Assembly (NCBI RefSeq): GCF_003952365.1
Contig: NZ_CP034443.1
Coordinates: forward strand, 1,543,001 to 1,607,000
Origin: Mesorhizobium sp. M9A.F.Ca.ET.002.03.1.2
Lineage (GTDB): Bacteria > Pseudomonadota > Alphaproteobacteria > Rhizobiales > Rhizobiaceae
Length of the DNA: 64,000 bases
Reading direction: 5' to 3'
Part shown: positions 1 to 8,794 of the stretch, piece after piece
Numbering within the stretch: position 1 is the first letter of the stretch
Layout of the letters: each line of letters opens with the position of its first letter
Position numbers and translations under genes: made by a program
Notes under the pieces: generated by a model
Database searches by the model: none
What the model was told of the DNA's origin: nothing
The model's input: only the letters and a program-made list of their open reading frames with translations

Positions 1-152
1 ACCTTGCCGTCGCGCAGCGACAGCCGGTCGGGCGTGTAGTGGAAGAGCTGATGGCCACGACGCTGTGCTTCCAGCGACAGCGCGAAGGACGTGTCGCCGG
101 CAATCGAGACGGTGGAGATGTGGTCCATCTGGACGGCGATTTTCAGAGGCAT
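1..152 (-). CDS. gshB: Glutathione synthetase, N-terminal fragment
   Basis: The gene runs off the left edge, so only about 50 N-terminal residues are present. The start ATG is the complement of 150-152, and the protein begins [20 protein letters not shown], followed by [20 protein letters not shown]. The KIAVQMD stretch and the LEAQRRGH helix are typical of the N-terminal domain of proteobacterial glutathione synthetase, the ATP-grasp enzyme that adds glycine to gamma-glutamylcysteine in the cytoplasm. The ATP-grasp domain lies outside the window. It is divergent from the glycosyltransferase gene starting at 388, so 153-387 should hold both promoters; I recognise no operator there. Confidence 0.85.
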   Translation of the reverse strand, partial: MPLKIAVQMDHISTVSIAGDTSFALSLEAQRRGHQLFHYTPDRLSLRDGK

Positions 153-387
153 GGCGGATCTCCGGCGGATCGGATGGGCAGCTGTGCTTGCCTGTACAGG
201 CTTGCCGGTCATCTGCCAATCGCGACATTTTGAGGATTGCCAGCTGCAGGCCGGGCGCCGGTCGGTCGGTTGGAGACAAAGCGAGGCTGTGCGTCATCGT
301 TTTCTTAAGCCTTGTCGTGCAAGGATAGGCACCAAATGCTCTCCGGCCGGACTAACGCCCATACCGGGAGCTCCCGATGGAACAACG

Positions 388-1632
388 ATGAACGCCGTCA
401 CCACCATCCGCGCCGCCTCGACCAGACCGCTCGAGCTCACCATCCTCATGCCATGCCTCAACGAGGCCGAGACGCTAGCCATCTGCATCGGCAAGGCCAA
501 GGCCTTTCTCGACAAGGCGCAGATCTCGGGCGAGGTGCTGATCGCCGACAACGGCAGCACCGACGGCTCGCAGCAGATCGCAGCCGCAAAGGGTGCCCGC
601 GTCGTGCAGGTGGCGCGGAAGGGTTATGGCGCCGCGATCCTGGGCGGTATCGCCGCCGCCAGGGGCCGCTTCATCATCATGGGCGATGCCGACGACAGCT
701 ATGATTTCGGCGCCCTGGAAGCGTTCGTCTCGCGCCTGCGCGACGGCGCCGATCTGGTCATGGGCAATCGTTTCCAGGGCGGCATCGAGGCCGGCGCCAT
801 GCCGCCGCTGCACCGCTATCTCGGCAATCCGGTGCTCAGTTTCGTCGGTCGCCTGTTCTTCCGCATCAAGACAGGTGATTTCCACTGTGGCCTGCGTGGG
901 TTCAACACCGAGAGCATCAGGAAGCTCGACCTGCAGACGACTGGCATGGAATTCGCGAGCGAGATGGTGGTGCGCGGCGCTCTTGCCGGCCTGCGCATCG
1001 AGGAAGTGCCGACCACACTCAAGCCTGACGGTCGCAGCCGGCCGCCGCATCTCAGGACCTGGCGCGACGGCTGGCGGCACCTGAAGTTTCTGCTGGTGTA
1101 CAATCCACGCTGGATGTTCTTCATTCCGGGCACGGTTCTGTGCGGTCTTGGCACGCTGTTTGCGGCGCTGCTTGTGTTCGGGCCGCTTAGAGTGATCGAC
1201 AATCTGTCGCTCGACCTGAACACCTTCGTCGCCGCCTGTTTCATGGTGGTGACCGGCGTCCAGCTCGTCACCTTCGGCGCCATTTCGCGCTACTATGCCG
1301 AGATAACCGGCATCCTGCCGCGCAGTCGGCATTCCGGCTGGTTGACCAGAACCATCAGCACCGACCGTCTCGCCGCCAACGCCGGCATCTGCTTTGCCGG
1401 CGGCGTGCTGTTCTTCGGCTATGCCGTTCTGCGCTGGGCACATCTCGGTTTCGGTGCTCTGGATGATTCCGAAATCCCCCGCATCGTCGTGTTGGGATTG
1501 AGCCTGATCGTCGTTTCGTTCCAGGCCTTCTTCTCGGCATTTCTGCTCGGGGTCCTTGAAATACCGGTTACGCGGCTGAAAGCTGGCTCCGCCGGCCAAT
1601 CCGACAATTCGTCGGTGCGCGAAGACGCATGA
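388..1632 (+). CDS. Family 2 glycosyltransferase with C-terminal membrane segments
   Basis: A 414-residue protein. The frame is open back to 91, but I choose ATG 388 because the family's GT-A fold starts right after it (LTILMPCLNEAET, about residues 17-29). Residues 53-61 (ADNGSTDGS) and the acidic GDADDS (99-104) are the nucleotide-sugar and metal motifs of dolichol- or undecaprenyl-phosphate sugar transferases. From about residue 243 the protein has several hydrophobic helices, as in membrane-anchored members. The likely role is to move a hexose from a nucleotide sugar to a polyprenyl phosphate at the inner membrane. The stop overlaps the GtrA start by 4 bases (ATGA), so the two are translationally coupled. 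The sugar and lipid cannot be read from sequence. Confidence 0.85.
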   Translation: MNAVTTIRAASTRPLELTILMPCLNEAETLAICIGKAKAFLDKAQISGEVLIADNGSTDGSQQIAAAKGARVVQVARKGYGAAILGGIAAARGRFIIMGDADDSYDFGALEAFVSRLRDGADLVMGNRFQGGIEAGAMPPLHRYLGNPVLSFVGRLFFRIKTGDFHCGLRGFNTESIRKLDLQTTGMEFASEMVVRGALAGLRIEEVPTTLKPDGRSRPPHLRTWRDGWRHLKFLLVYNPRWMFFIPGTVLCGLGTLFAALLVFGPLRVIDNLSLDLNTFVAACFMVVTGVQLVTFGAISRYYAEITGILPRSRHSGWLTRTISTDRLAANAGICFAGGVLFFGYAVLRWAHLGFGALDDSEIPRIVVLGLSLIVVSFQAFFSAFLLGVLEIPVTRLKAGSAGQSDNSSVREDA

Positions 1633-2027
1633 GCCAAGCGCCGCCAGTTTTCGTCCAGACGCGCCTGTTCCGCTTCCTGACGGTCGGCCTCGGCGCCGCC
1701 CTGCTGCTGTTCGTTCTTTCGTGGCTCCTGGTTTCACTCGGCCTTTCGCCCTTCATCGGCAGTGTCGTCGCCTATGCGATCACGGTCCTTGTTGCGTATT
1801 CGGCGCAGCGCGGCTGGACATTTGGTGGAAAGCACGACCATGCCCGCGCCATGCCGCGTTATCTTGCGCTGCAGGCTGGGTGCGCGGGGTTTTCGGGCCT
1901 TGTGTCGCATGTGGCGGTAACACGTTTCGGCATGTCGCCTCTTTCCATGTCCGCGTTGATGACGATCGCAGCGAGCGCTGTAAGCTTCGTCCTGTCCTCC
2001 CTATGGGTGTTTCCGGCGCGTGGCTAA
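1629..2027 (+). CDS. GtrA-like family membrane protein
   Basis: A 132-residue protein with four predicted membrane helices (about 14-36, 38-60, 75-97, 105-128) and little else, which is the size and layout of the GtrA family. Members are thought to flip polyprenyl-phosphate-linked sugars across the inner membrane. The helix-2 to helix-3 stretch with AQRGWTF followed by a basic loop fits the family. Its start overlaps the stop of the family 2 glycosyltransferase, the usual partner of GtrA proteins, so one mRNA should supply both the transferase and the flippase. Confidence 0.82.
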   Translation: MSQAPPVFVQTRLFRFLTVGLGAALLLFVLSWLLVSLGLSPFIGSVVAYAITVLVAYSAQRGWTFGGKHDHARAMPRYLALQAGCAGFSGLVSHVAVTRFGMSPLSMSALMTIAASAVSFVLSSLWVFPARG

Positions 2028-2044
2028 TGCATGTCGCCCGAAAG

Positions 2045-2155
2045 CAAGTCCGCGGACTTGACCCGAGGGTGCGCGGCGATTTCGGGATAACGACATGGAT
2101 AAAGAACAAGGGCTTAAAGCGGGTCGCACGAATCCTTTCAGACGCGACGCGCTTT
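2045..2155. repeat. Intergenic mosaic repeat with two palindromes
   Basis: The 211-base gap after the GtrA gene holds a perfect 16-base palindrome (CAAGTCCG/CGGACTTG, 2045-2060). It also holds an imperfect stem, 11 of 12 bases (AAAGCGGGTCGC at 2116-2127 against GCGACGCGCTTT at 2144-2155). From memory, both resemble dispersed intergenic elements common in Mesorhizobium genomes. Either could fold in RNA and act as a transcript end between 2027 and 2239, but neither has a clear T-run. No gene is seen in the gap. Confidence 0.6.
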
Positions 2156-2238
2156 GGCACGTTTTGCATCCGGTTTTACGCTTTGTTGAACTGACCGGCG
2201 CTAGCCTACGCCGTTGAACACAGGCTGAAAGCCATCCC

Positions 2239-4047
2239 ATGCCCGATGCTGTAATGCCTTCCAAAGGGACTGCTCGTATTTCCTGGCGAACGGACCTCAT
2301 CCTGGCGCTGCTTGCCACGCTGGTGGCGCTCGCCATCAATGCCTCGGTCGGGTTTCCGGAACTGACCAACGCCCACGGCGACAACGACAGTCTGCTGCGT
2401 CTGGTCGAGGTGCGCGACTTGCTGGTCGGCCAGGGCTGGTTCGATCTGCATCAGTACAGGATGGGGCTCGAAGGCGGCTTCGTCATGCATTGGTCGCGGC
2501 TGGTCGATGCGCCGATCGCCGCCATCATCCTTGCCGCGTCGGCCCTGACCGGCGACATGGGTCTGGCCGAGAACGTCGCGCAGGTGCTGTGGCCGGCGCT
2601 GCTCTTCTGCCTGGCGGTGTTTTTCATCACCCGCGCGGCACGCAGTTTCGCCGGTGAGAGCGCCGTGCTGCCCGCCGCCGTCGTCGGCGCGGCGGCGCTG
2701 CATTTCATAGGCATCTTTTCGCCAGGCGCGCTCGATCATCACAATGTCCAGCTCATGCTGACTATGGCCAGCCTCAGCCTTCTGCTTGAAGCCCCCCGGC
2801 GGGGGCCGGCGGCGCTGCTTTCCGGCGTTTGCGCCGCGCTGATGCTGGCCGTCGGCATGGAAACAGCCCCCTATGTCGCCACCATCGGTGCCTGCGTCGC
2901 GATCCTGTTCGCCTTTGACGCAGATGGCGAAAGACGGATTGCCAGGGATTTCGGCCTGGGTTTCGCTGGCGTTTCCGCTCTCGTCTTCGTCGCCACTGTT
3001 CCCGTCTCCGCCTGGGGCCAGGCACAATGCGACGCCTTCTCGACCGTGCAGTTCGTCGTCGCGGTACTGGCCGGAACCGGCCTTGCCGCGATAGCCTTGA
3101 TCGACACCGACGGGCGGACGCGTCGGCTGGTGTCGCTTGGCGTCCTCGCGCTCGCGCTGGGCACGGTCATCGTGGTGCTGTTCCCGCAATGCCTGGCGAC
3201 CCCCTACGCGAACCTCGATCCGCGCCTCAAGGAGCTGTGGCTAGATCATATCGACGAAGCCCAGTCGCTGTTCGAGCTTGTCGTCCACGATCCGGCCAGC
3301 GTGGTGGCGCGTTATGTCACGCCGGCGGTCGCGCTCGCCCTGATGGCGCTTCGCCTTGGCCGTGGCGGCTGGCGGCGGCAGGACAGCCTTGTCGGTGCGC
3401 TGCTTGTCATGGCGTTCGTCGTCAGCGCCTGGCAGGTGCGCGGCTCGACATTCTCGGTCGCGTTGGCGGTCATCCCGCTTTCCGCCTGGATCGCCAGCTG
3501 GCGTCAGCGGGCCGAGGCCAGCCCTTCGCGCAGCGTGGCGCTGCGCATGGCCGCTGTCTGGCTCGCCTCGGTGAATGCCGTCTGGACAGGCGCCGCGGCG
3601 GCAACCTCGGTGGTGTTCGAAGCCGACAAGACGCCGGTCGATGACGGCGGTGCCGACATGGGTTGCCACGGCCAGGCCTCCTTTGCAGCGCTTGGCCGTT
3701 TGCCGGACACCACGGTGCTGGCAATTTCCAATCTCGGATCGCCGATCCTCGCCTATTCCGGCCATCGCGTCTTCGCTGGGCCCTATCATCGCAACATCGC
3801 CGGAGATCTGCTTGCGCTCGACGCATTTCTGGGGTCGGCTGTCGATGCCAGGGCGATCGTGCAAACACATCACGTCGGCCTCGTCGTCCTTTGTCGGGGC
3901 AGTGTGGAAAGCAAGCTTCTCGCCGCCAAGGCGCCGGAAGGTTTTCTTGCCGGGCTGATGCGCGGCAGCGTGCCGGACTGGCTCGAACCGGTCACGCAAA
4001 TCAGCAGAGGTCCCCTCGAATTGTACCGCGTCCGGCTCGATCGCTGA
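2239..4047 (+). CDS. Multi-pass membrane protein, GT-C glycosyltransferase-like
   Basis: A 602-residue protein with about a dozen hydrophobic helices starting at residue 18, then a soluble C-terminal part from about residue 450. After the first helix comes a loop with HGDNDSLLRLVEVRDLL (about residues 45-61) and then FVMHWSRLVDAP. An acidic first external loop followed by an aromatic/basic motif is the layout of GT-C enzymes (STT3, PMT, ArnT), which use lipid-linked sugars on the outer face of the inner membrane. The gene follows a transferase and flippase pair that would make and flip such donors. I cannot name a family with certainty; relatives are often left as hypothetical membrane proteins. 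The start at 2239 is the first ATG; another in frame lies 15 bases later. Confidence 0.55.
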   Translation: MPDAVMPSKGTARISWRTDLILALLATLVALAINASVGFPELTNAHGDNDSLLRLVEVRDLLVGQGWFDLHQYRMGLEGGFVMHWSRLVDAPIAAIILAASALTGDMGLAENVAQVLWPALLFCLAVFFITRAARSFAGESAVLPAAVVGAAALHFIGIFSPGALDHHNVQLMLTMASLSLLLEAPRRGPAALLSGVCAALMLAVGMETAPYVATIGACVAILFAFDADGERRIARDFGLGFAGVSALVFVATVPVSAWGQAQCDAFSTVQFVVAVLAGTGLAAIALIDTDGRTRRLVSLGVLALALGTVIVVLFPQCLATPYANLDPRLKELWLDHIDEAQSLFELVVHDPASVVARYVTPAVALALMALRLGRGGWRRQDSLVGALLVMAFVVSAWQVRGSTFSVALAVIPLSAWIASWRQRAEASPSRSVALRMAAVWLASVNAVWTGAAAATSVVFEADKTPVDDGGADMGCHGQASFAALGRLPDTTVLAISNLGSPILAYSGHRVFAGPYHRNIAGDLLALDAFLGSAVDARAIVQTHHVGLVVLCRGSVESKLLAAKAPEGFLAGLMRGSVPDWLEPVTQISRGPLELYRVRLDR

Positions 4048-4093
4048 AGCAATTCTTCACCTGTGAAAGAAATCGAATTTGGGATCCGTTTCC

Positions 4094-5143
4094 TAGAGCG
4101 GTTCACAGCTTGACTGAATCGGAACGGATTCCCGTTCGGTCGGAATTGTGATTCAAGATGCTGGCTGGATTGGAGGCCAGCATCTGATGACCCGACCTCT
4201 TTCCAATGATCTTCGAGGGCGCGTTGTGGCGGCGGTGGCGGCCGGGGAGAGCTGCCGATCGGTTGCCGAACGGTTCGGTGTTGCGGTTTCGTCGGTGGTG
4301 AAATGGTCGCAGCGCTATCGTGCGACAGGTTCGGTGCGCCGGCCAAGATGGGCGGGCATCGCAAACGGCTTCTGGAGCCGCATCGCGCCTTCATCGTGGA
4401 GCGGATCAACCAGACCTCGCACCTGACGCTGCATGGGCTGAAGGAGGAACTGGCGGCGCGCGGGGTTAAGGTATCGCACAACGCGGTATGGCTGTTCCTG
4501 CGGCGCGAAGGGCTGCGGTTCAAAAAAAACGCTGTTCGCCCTTGAACAGGCCCGCGCCGACATCGCGCGGCGACGACAGCGCTGGCGCTCCTGGCAGGCC
4601 GGCCTGGATCCACGCCGGCTGGTCTTCATCGACGAGACCTGGATCAAGACCAACATGACCCCGTTGCGCGGCTGGGGACTGAGGGGCAAGCCTCTGCGCG
4701 GCTTCGCCCCGCACGGTCACTGGCGCACGCTGACCTTCCTCGGCGCACTGCGCTGCGACCGGCTCACCGCACCTTGCGTCTTCGACGGGCCGATCAACGG
4801 CGAGTGCTTCCGCGCCTATGTCGAACAGCAGCTCGTGCCGGTCCTGGAGCCGGGCGACATAGTCATCATGGACAATCTCGGCTCCCACAAGTCGACGGCT
4901 GTCCGGCAGATGATCCAGGCAGCCGGCGCCAGGCTCTGGTACCTGCCGCCCTACTCGCCCGACCTCAACCCGATCGAGCAAGCCTTCGCCAAGATCAAGC
5001 ACTGGATGCGGAAGGCCCAGAAACGATCGATCGAGGAAACCTGGCGGCATATCGGCCACCTCGTCACCACCATCGAGCCGAACGAATGCAGCAACTACTT
5101 CGCAAACGCAGGCTACGCTTCCGTCAAATCGTGAAAGACTCTA
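4094..5143 (+). mobile_element. IS630-family insertion sequence
   Basis: An element of about 1050 bases bounded by TA on both sides (4094-4095 and 5142-5143), as expected from IS630/Tc1 targeting of TA. The ends form imperfect inverted repeats, with about 20 of 29 positions matching: TAGAGCGGTTCACAGCTTGAC on the left, and TAGAGTCTTTCACGATTTGAC on the right read in reverse, each shown here without flanks. The single gene inside encodes an IS630-type transposase. A 9-base stem (4157-4165 with 4176-4184) sits just before the transposase ATG. The element lies between the GT-C gene and the galactose operon and breaks no recognisable gene. Confidence 0.85.
4187..5134 (+). pseudogene. IS630 transposase, two frame changes
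   Basis: The protein starts MTRPLSNDLRGRVV with a helix-turn-helix (about residues 15-50). It then changes frame twice. Near 4335 one base seems lost (TCGGTGCGCCGGCC instead of a frame reading SVAPAKMGGHR), so the initial frame ends at 4426. The middle part (KMGGHRKRL to LRFKK) is in another frame to an A8 tract at 4522-4529. After that the first frame resumes and carries the DDE nuclease: FIDETWIKTN, IMDNLGSHKS and YSPDLNPIEQ with the final Glu. The A8 tract reads FKKTLFALEQ if one A is skipped, so it may be a slippage site. The 4335 lesion has no such explanation and should inactivate this copy unless it is a sequencing error. Confidence 0.8.
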
Positions 5144-5429
5144 AGCGGTTTGCTGCCAGTCTCGGCATGGATCCGACGTCAAGACAGGGACACCGATGCA
5201 AACGACGTTTGGCACCGGGTAGGCAAGCACGGAAAGCGCGGATCTGGCCTTTACCGATCCGTTGACCAGGCTCGCCTCGCGCGCAAGGCGATCTGACGAC
5301 CGGTGCGCGGCCGCCGCGCCGTCGCATTTTGTCAGACATAGTCCACGAACTTGCTTTTCTCCCTTGCTCCTCCGACCTAGCTGGATAGGATGCGCGCCGG
5401 CCAGATAGGGGCCGGATCGGGAGAAAAAA

Positions 5430-6197
5430 ATGATGCCATCGGCGCGCTTTGCCGACCTTGAAGGCGCTTCGGTGCTGATCACCGGCGGCGGCTCCGGCAT
5501 CGGCGCGGCGCTGACGGAAGGTTTTTCCCGCCAGGGAGCGAAGGTCGCCTTCATCGACATCGCCGATCGCCCGAGCGCGGCACTTGCCGACCGCATCCAG
5601 AAGGATCTCGGCCGGCGACCCCTCTATCTCAAGACAGACATACGCGACATCGAGGCGCTGCGTGCATCAGTCGCCAGCGCCGCCGAGGCGCATGGCGACA
5701 TAACCGTGCTGGTCAACAATGCTGCACTTGACGACCGTCACGCGGTGGAGGACGTCACGGTGGAGTTCTGGGACAACAACCAGGCAATCAATCTGCGTCC
5801 GCATTTCTTCTCCGCACAGGCGGTGGCGCCGGGCATGAAGCGCGCCGGCGGCGGCTCGATCATCAACTTCACCTCGACGTCGTTTCTGATCAACCACCCC
5901 GACATGCCGGCCTATACCGCGGCCAAGGCCGGTATCGTCGGCCTGACCAAGGGGCTTGCCGGCAAGCTTGGCGTCGACGGCATTCGCGTCAATGCGATCG
6001 CACCCGGCTGGGTGATCACCGAGCGGCAGAAGGAGCTCTGGGCCACCGAACAGGCGCTCGCCGCCCACGTTGCCAAACAATGCATCAAGCAGGTGATGCA
6101 GCCGGAAGACATTGTCGGTACGGTGCTGTTCCTGGCGTCGGACGCTTCGCGCATGCTGACGGCTCAGATGCTGATCGTCGATGGGGGCTTCCTGTGA
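5430..6197 (+). CDS. SDR oxidoreductase, likely D-galactose 1-dehydrogenase
   Basis: A 255-residue classical short-chain dehydrogenase. Visible motifs are the cofactor loop TGGGSGIG (18-25), NNA (96-98), Ser149 and the Tyr162-x3-Lys166 pair (AYTAAKAG). Asp43 at the end of strand 2 suggests NAD preference. It heads an operon with 2-dehydro-3-deoxygalactonate kinase, the matching aldolase and a lactonase. The expected first step is oxidation of the galactose C1 to galactonolactone, which rhizobia are known to do with an SDR enzyme. L-arabinose or D-fucose are possible alternative substrates. A purine-rich GGGAG lies about 10 bases before the ATG. The stop overlaps the next start. Confidence 0.75.
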   Translation: MMPSARFADLEGASVLITGGGSGIGAALTEGFSRQGAKVAFIDIADRPSAALADRIQKDLGRRPLYLKTDIRDIEALRASVASAAEAHGDITVLVNNAALDDRHAVEDVTVEFWDNNQAINLRPHFFSAQAVAPGMKRAGGGSIINFTSTSFLINHPDMPAYTAAKAGIVGLTKGLAGKLGVDGIRVNAIAPGWVITERQKELWATEQALAAHVAKQCIKQVMQPEDIVGTVLFLASDASRMLTAQMLIVDGGFL

Positions 6198-7153
6198 GCT
6201 TGGGATTTCCGGGCAAGGCGCCGGCCGTCGCGGCCGTCGATTGGGGCACCACCCGTCTCAGGGTCTGGCTGATCGATGATGCTGGAAACGTTCTTGCCGA
6301 ACGTCGCGGGGACGATGGGCTGATCACCGCGCAAGCCGCAGGCTTTTCGACCATCCTCGAAGGACATCTGACGGCGATGGGTGCGCCGGAGGCGATGCCC
6401 GTCATCATCTGCGGCATGGCCGGCTCCCGCCAGGGCTGGCTGGAGGCGCCCTATGTTACCGTGCCGGCGCCGATTGGCGCCATCCTGGCGGGTGCTGCGC
6501 GCATTCCCGGCCAGCGCCGCGACATCCGCATCGTGCCGGGCCTTGCCCAGCGCCAGGCCGATGCACCCGACGTGATGCGCGGCGAGGAAACGCAACTTGC
6601 CGGCGCTGGTTTGCCGGCAAAGGGCCGCCATCTCGTCTGCATGCCCGGCACTCATTCCAAATGGGTTTTGGTCGAGGACGGCACCGTTGCCGGTTTTGGC
6701 ACCTGGCCGACCGGCGAGCTGTTTTCGGTGCTGGCCGCGCACTCGATCCTGCGCCATTCGCTGGGCGAGCAGCCCAAGCCAGTTGCATCGGGAAATCCGT
6801 TTTTCCGGCGCTGGTGCGAACAAGCGCTGGCCGACGGCGGCGATGTCACGTCGAGGCTGTTCTCGATTCGCGCCGCGGGCCTGCTGCAGGACCTGAAGCC
6901 CGACGATGCCGCTGCATGCCTGTCCGGCCTGCTGATCGGCGGCGAGATCGCCTCGGCCAGTCGCCGCCACGGGAAAGGCACGGCGTCCGTCGTGCTGATT
7001 GCTTCCGGCGCGCTCGGTGCTCTCTACGCTGAAGCTCTTGGCCTTGCCGGACTTGCGGTCCGGACCGTCGACGCCGACGAGGCAGTGCGTGCCGGCTTGA
7101 TCGAGGCCGCGCGCGAAAATGGCATGATTGCCGGAAGCGGAGTTGCCGCATGA
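6194..7153 (+). CDS. dgoK: 2-dehydro-3-deoxygalactonokinase
   Basis: A 319-residue protein. The frame is open from 6080, but GTG 6194 overlaps the previous stop (GTGA) and puts the conserved first strand VDWGTTRLRVWL at residues 15-26. This is the phosphate-binding loop of the DgoK branch of the ASKHA kinase fold. CMPGTHSKWV (about 151-160) is the second family signature. The enzyme phosphorylates 2-keto-3-deoxygalactonate with ATP, giving the substrate of the aldolase encoded next. It is coupled on both sides by 4-base overlaps. Confidence 0.9.
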   Translation: MSLGFPGKAPAVAAVDWGTTRLRVWLIDDAGNVLAERRGDDGLITAQAAGFSTILEGHLTAMGAPEAMPVIICGMAGSRQGWLEAPYVTVPAPIGAILAGAARIPGQRRDIRIVPGLAQRQADAPDVMRGEETQLAGAGLPAKGRHLVCMPGTHSKWVLVEDGTVAGFGTWPTGELFSVLAAHSILRHSLGEQPKPVASGNPFFRRWCEQALADGGDVTSRLFSIRAAGLLQDLKPDDAAACLSGLLIGGEIASASRRHGKGTASVVLIASGALGALYAEALGLAGLAVRTVDADEAVRAGLIEAARENGMIAGSGVAA

Positions 7154-7791
7154 CCGAGACCGCACCGTTTCCCAAGCTCGGGCGCGGGCTTGTTGCCATC
7201 TTGCGCGGCCTCAAGCCCGACGAGGCGGTGGCCGTCGGCCAGGCGATCTTCGAAGCCGGCATCGAAGCCATCGAAGTGCCGCTCAATTCGCCGGACCCGT
7301 TTGCCTCGATCGCAAAGATCGTGGAGACGCTTCCGGCGACGGCACTGGTCGGCGCAGGAACTGTGCTGACCGCAGCCGATGTCGATCGCTTGCACAAGGC
7401 TGGCGGACGGCTGCTGGTCAGCCCCAACATCGATGCCGAGGTCATGGGTCGCGCGATGAATTACGGCATGGTGACGATGCCCGGCGTGTTCACGCCAACC
7501 GAGGCGTTCCAGGCGATCCGGCTCGGCGCTTCGGCCCTGAAATTCTTCCCGGCCAGCGTGCTTGGCGCGGCTGGCATCGCTGCGATGCGTGCCGTTTTGC
7601 CCGCTGAGACGCTGGTCGGCGCGGTCGGCGGCGTTTCGGAAAAGGACTTTGCCGGCTACAAAGCAGCCGGCGTCAGCGTCTTCGGCCTTGGCTCCAGCCT
7701 GTTCAAGCCAGGCATGAGCGCCGATGAGGTGGCCGCGCGGGCCCGTGCTGCCGCAGTAGCCTGGGATGCGGCATTTGGAGCGGCAGGATGA
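7150..7791 (+). CDS. dgoA: 2-dehydro-3-deoxy-6-phosphogalactonate aldolase
   Basis: A 213-residue class I aldolase of the KDPG/KDPGal family. It has the (beta/alpha)8 pattern: VAILRG at 15-20, the catalytic-site Glu42 in IEVPLNS, GAGTVLT (68-74), and the Schiff-base lysine Lys131 in ALKFFPAS. It splits KDPGal into pyruvate and glyceraldehyde-3-phosphate. Unlike E. coli DgoA, which was once described as a fusion, this is the aldolase alone; no galactonate dehydratase lies in the window. The start overlaps dgoK and the stop overlaps the lactonase (ATGA). Confidence 0.9.
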   Translation: MTETAPFPKLGRGLVAILRGLKPDEAVAVGQAIFEAGIEAIEVPLNSPDPFASIAKIVETLPATALVGAGTVLTAADVDRLHKAGGRLLVSPNIDAEVMGRAMNYGMVTMPGVFTPTEAFQAIRLGASALKFFPASVLGAAGIAAMRAVLPAETLVGAVGGVSEKDFAGYKAAGVSVFGLGSSLFKPGMSADEVAARARAAAVAWDAAFGAAG

Positions 7792-8669
7792 GTGAAGCCA
7801 ACGTTTCGGTCTTTTCCGACGATGTCTGCCAGCTCGGCGAAGGGCCGAGCTACGACCCCGCCACCGATACGCTCTACTGGTTCGATATCGTCAACGGCCA
7901 GCTTCTGGAAAAATGCCTTTCCGGCGGTGCGGCCAGAATCCATAAACTTGGCCAGATGGCCAGCGCCGTCGCCATCATCGACGATAACAGACAGCTGATC
8001 GCCACCGAAACCGGCCTGCATGTTCGCGACGTGGCGACCGGCAAGATGACGCTGCACACCGCAATCGAGGCCGACAATCCGGTGACGCGCTCGAACGATT
8101 CGCGCGTCCATCCCTGTGGTGCCTTCTGGGTCGGCACGATGGGCAAGGGCGAGGAAAAGGCCGCCGGCTCGATCTACTGGTTCTTTCGGGGGGAATTGCG
8201 CCGGCTCTATTCGGACATCACCGTGTCGAACTCGATCTGCTTTTCCGAGGATGGAACGCTCGCCTATTACACCGATACCAGCACCGGGCTGCTGATGCGT
8301 GTCGGCTGCGATCCGGCGACCGGCCTGCCTGCCGGAGAGCCGAAGATCTTCGTCGATCACCGCTCGGCCAAGGGCTATGTCGACGGTTCGGTGCTCGACC
8401 GCGACGGTATTCTTTGGAACGCCTGCTGGGGCGGCAGCGTGATCGAAGCCTACGGACCCGACGGCAAGCTCGTCCGGTCAGTTGCGATGCCGGTGACGCA
8501 ACCGTCCTGCCCGGCCTTTGTCGGCAGGAATGCCGACCGGCTGGCGGTCACCTCCGCCTGGTCGGGCAAGGACGAGAAACAGCGCCTGCTGGACCCGCAA
8601 GCCGGCATGACGTTTCTGCTCGACATTCCGGTCAACGGCCGCTTCGAGCCGCGCGTGCTGATTGCCTGA
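7788..8669 (+). CDS. SMP-30/gluconolactonase family lactonase
   Basis: A 293-residue six-bladed propeller protein. Signs are the metal-ligand Glu18 in LGEGPSYDP, the repeated beta strands, SNSICFSEDG (about 146-155) and KGYVDGSVLDRDG (about 194-206), which hold the Asn and Asp metal ligands of this family. It should hydrolyse a sugar-1,5- or 1,4-lactone, here probably galactonolactone made by the SDR dehydrogenase. It is the last gene of the overlapping operon. A 125-base gap follows with no clear terminator. Confidence 0.85.
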   Translation: MSEANVSVFSDDVCQLGEGPSYDPATDTLYWFDIVNGQLLEKCLSGGAARIHKLGQMASAVAIIDDNRQLIATETGLHVRDVATGKMTLHTAIEADNPVTRSNDSRVHPCGAFWVGTMGKGEEKAAGSIYWFFRGELRRLYSDITVSNSICFSEDGTLAYYTDTSTGLLMRVGCDPATGLPAGEPKIFVDHRSAKGYVDGSVLDRDGILWNACWGGSVIEAYGPDGKLVRSVAMPVTQPSCPAFVGRNADRLAVTSAWSGKDEKQRLLDPQAGMTFLLDIPVNGRFEPRVLIA

Positions 8670-8794
8670 GCATATCCAACTGTCGTGCGGGCGTCCGGCC
8701 GACGTCGGTTTTTCGCGAAAGCCTGATACATTCGACATGCGATGGTGGGCAATCGCACTGCCAGGACCGTTCATCCCCAGGACCCGTTCATCCC

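Noticed and set aside
153-387. Short open frames between gshB and the glycosyltransferase.
   Set aside because: They lack ribosome sites and motifs, and overlap the upstream extension of the glycosyltransferase frame.
2045-2155. A tRNA or small RNA gene in the palindromic stretch after the GtrA gene.
   Set aside because: No cloverleaf or anticodon arm can be drawn; the stems fit a dispersed intergenic repeat.
8414-8794. Longer form of the ATP-grasp protein starting inside the lactonase gene.
   Set aside because: The extra 127 residues are a shadow of the lactonase reading frame; the ligase sequence starts at 8795.
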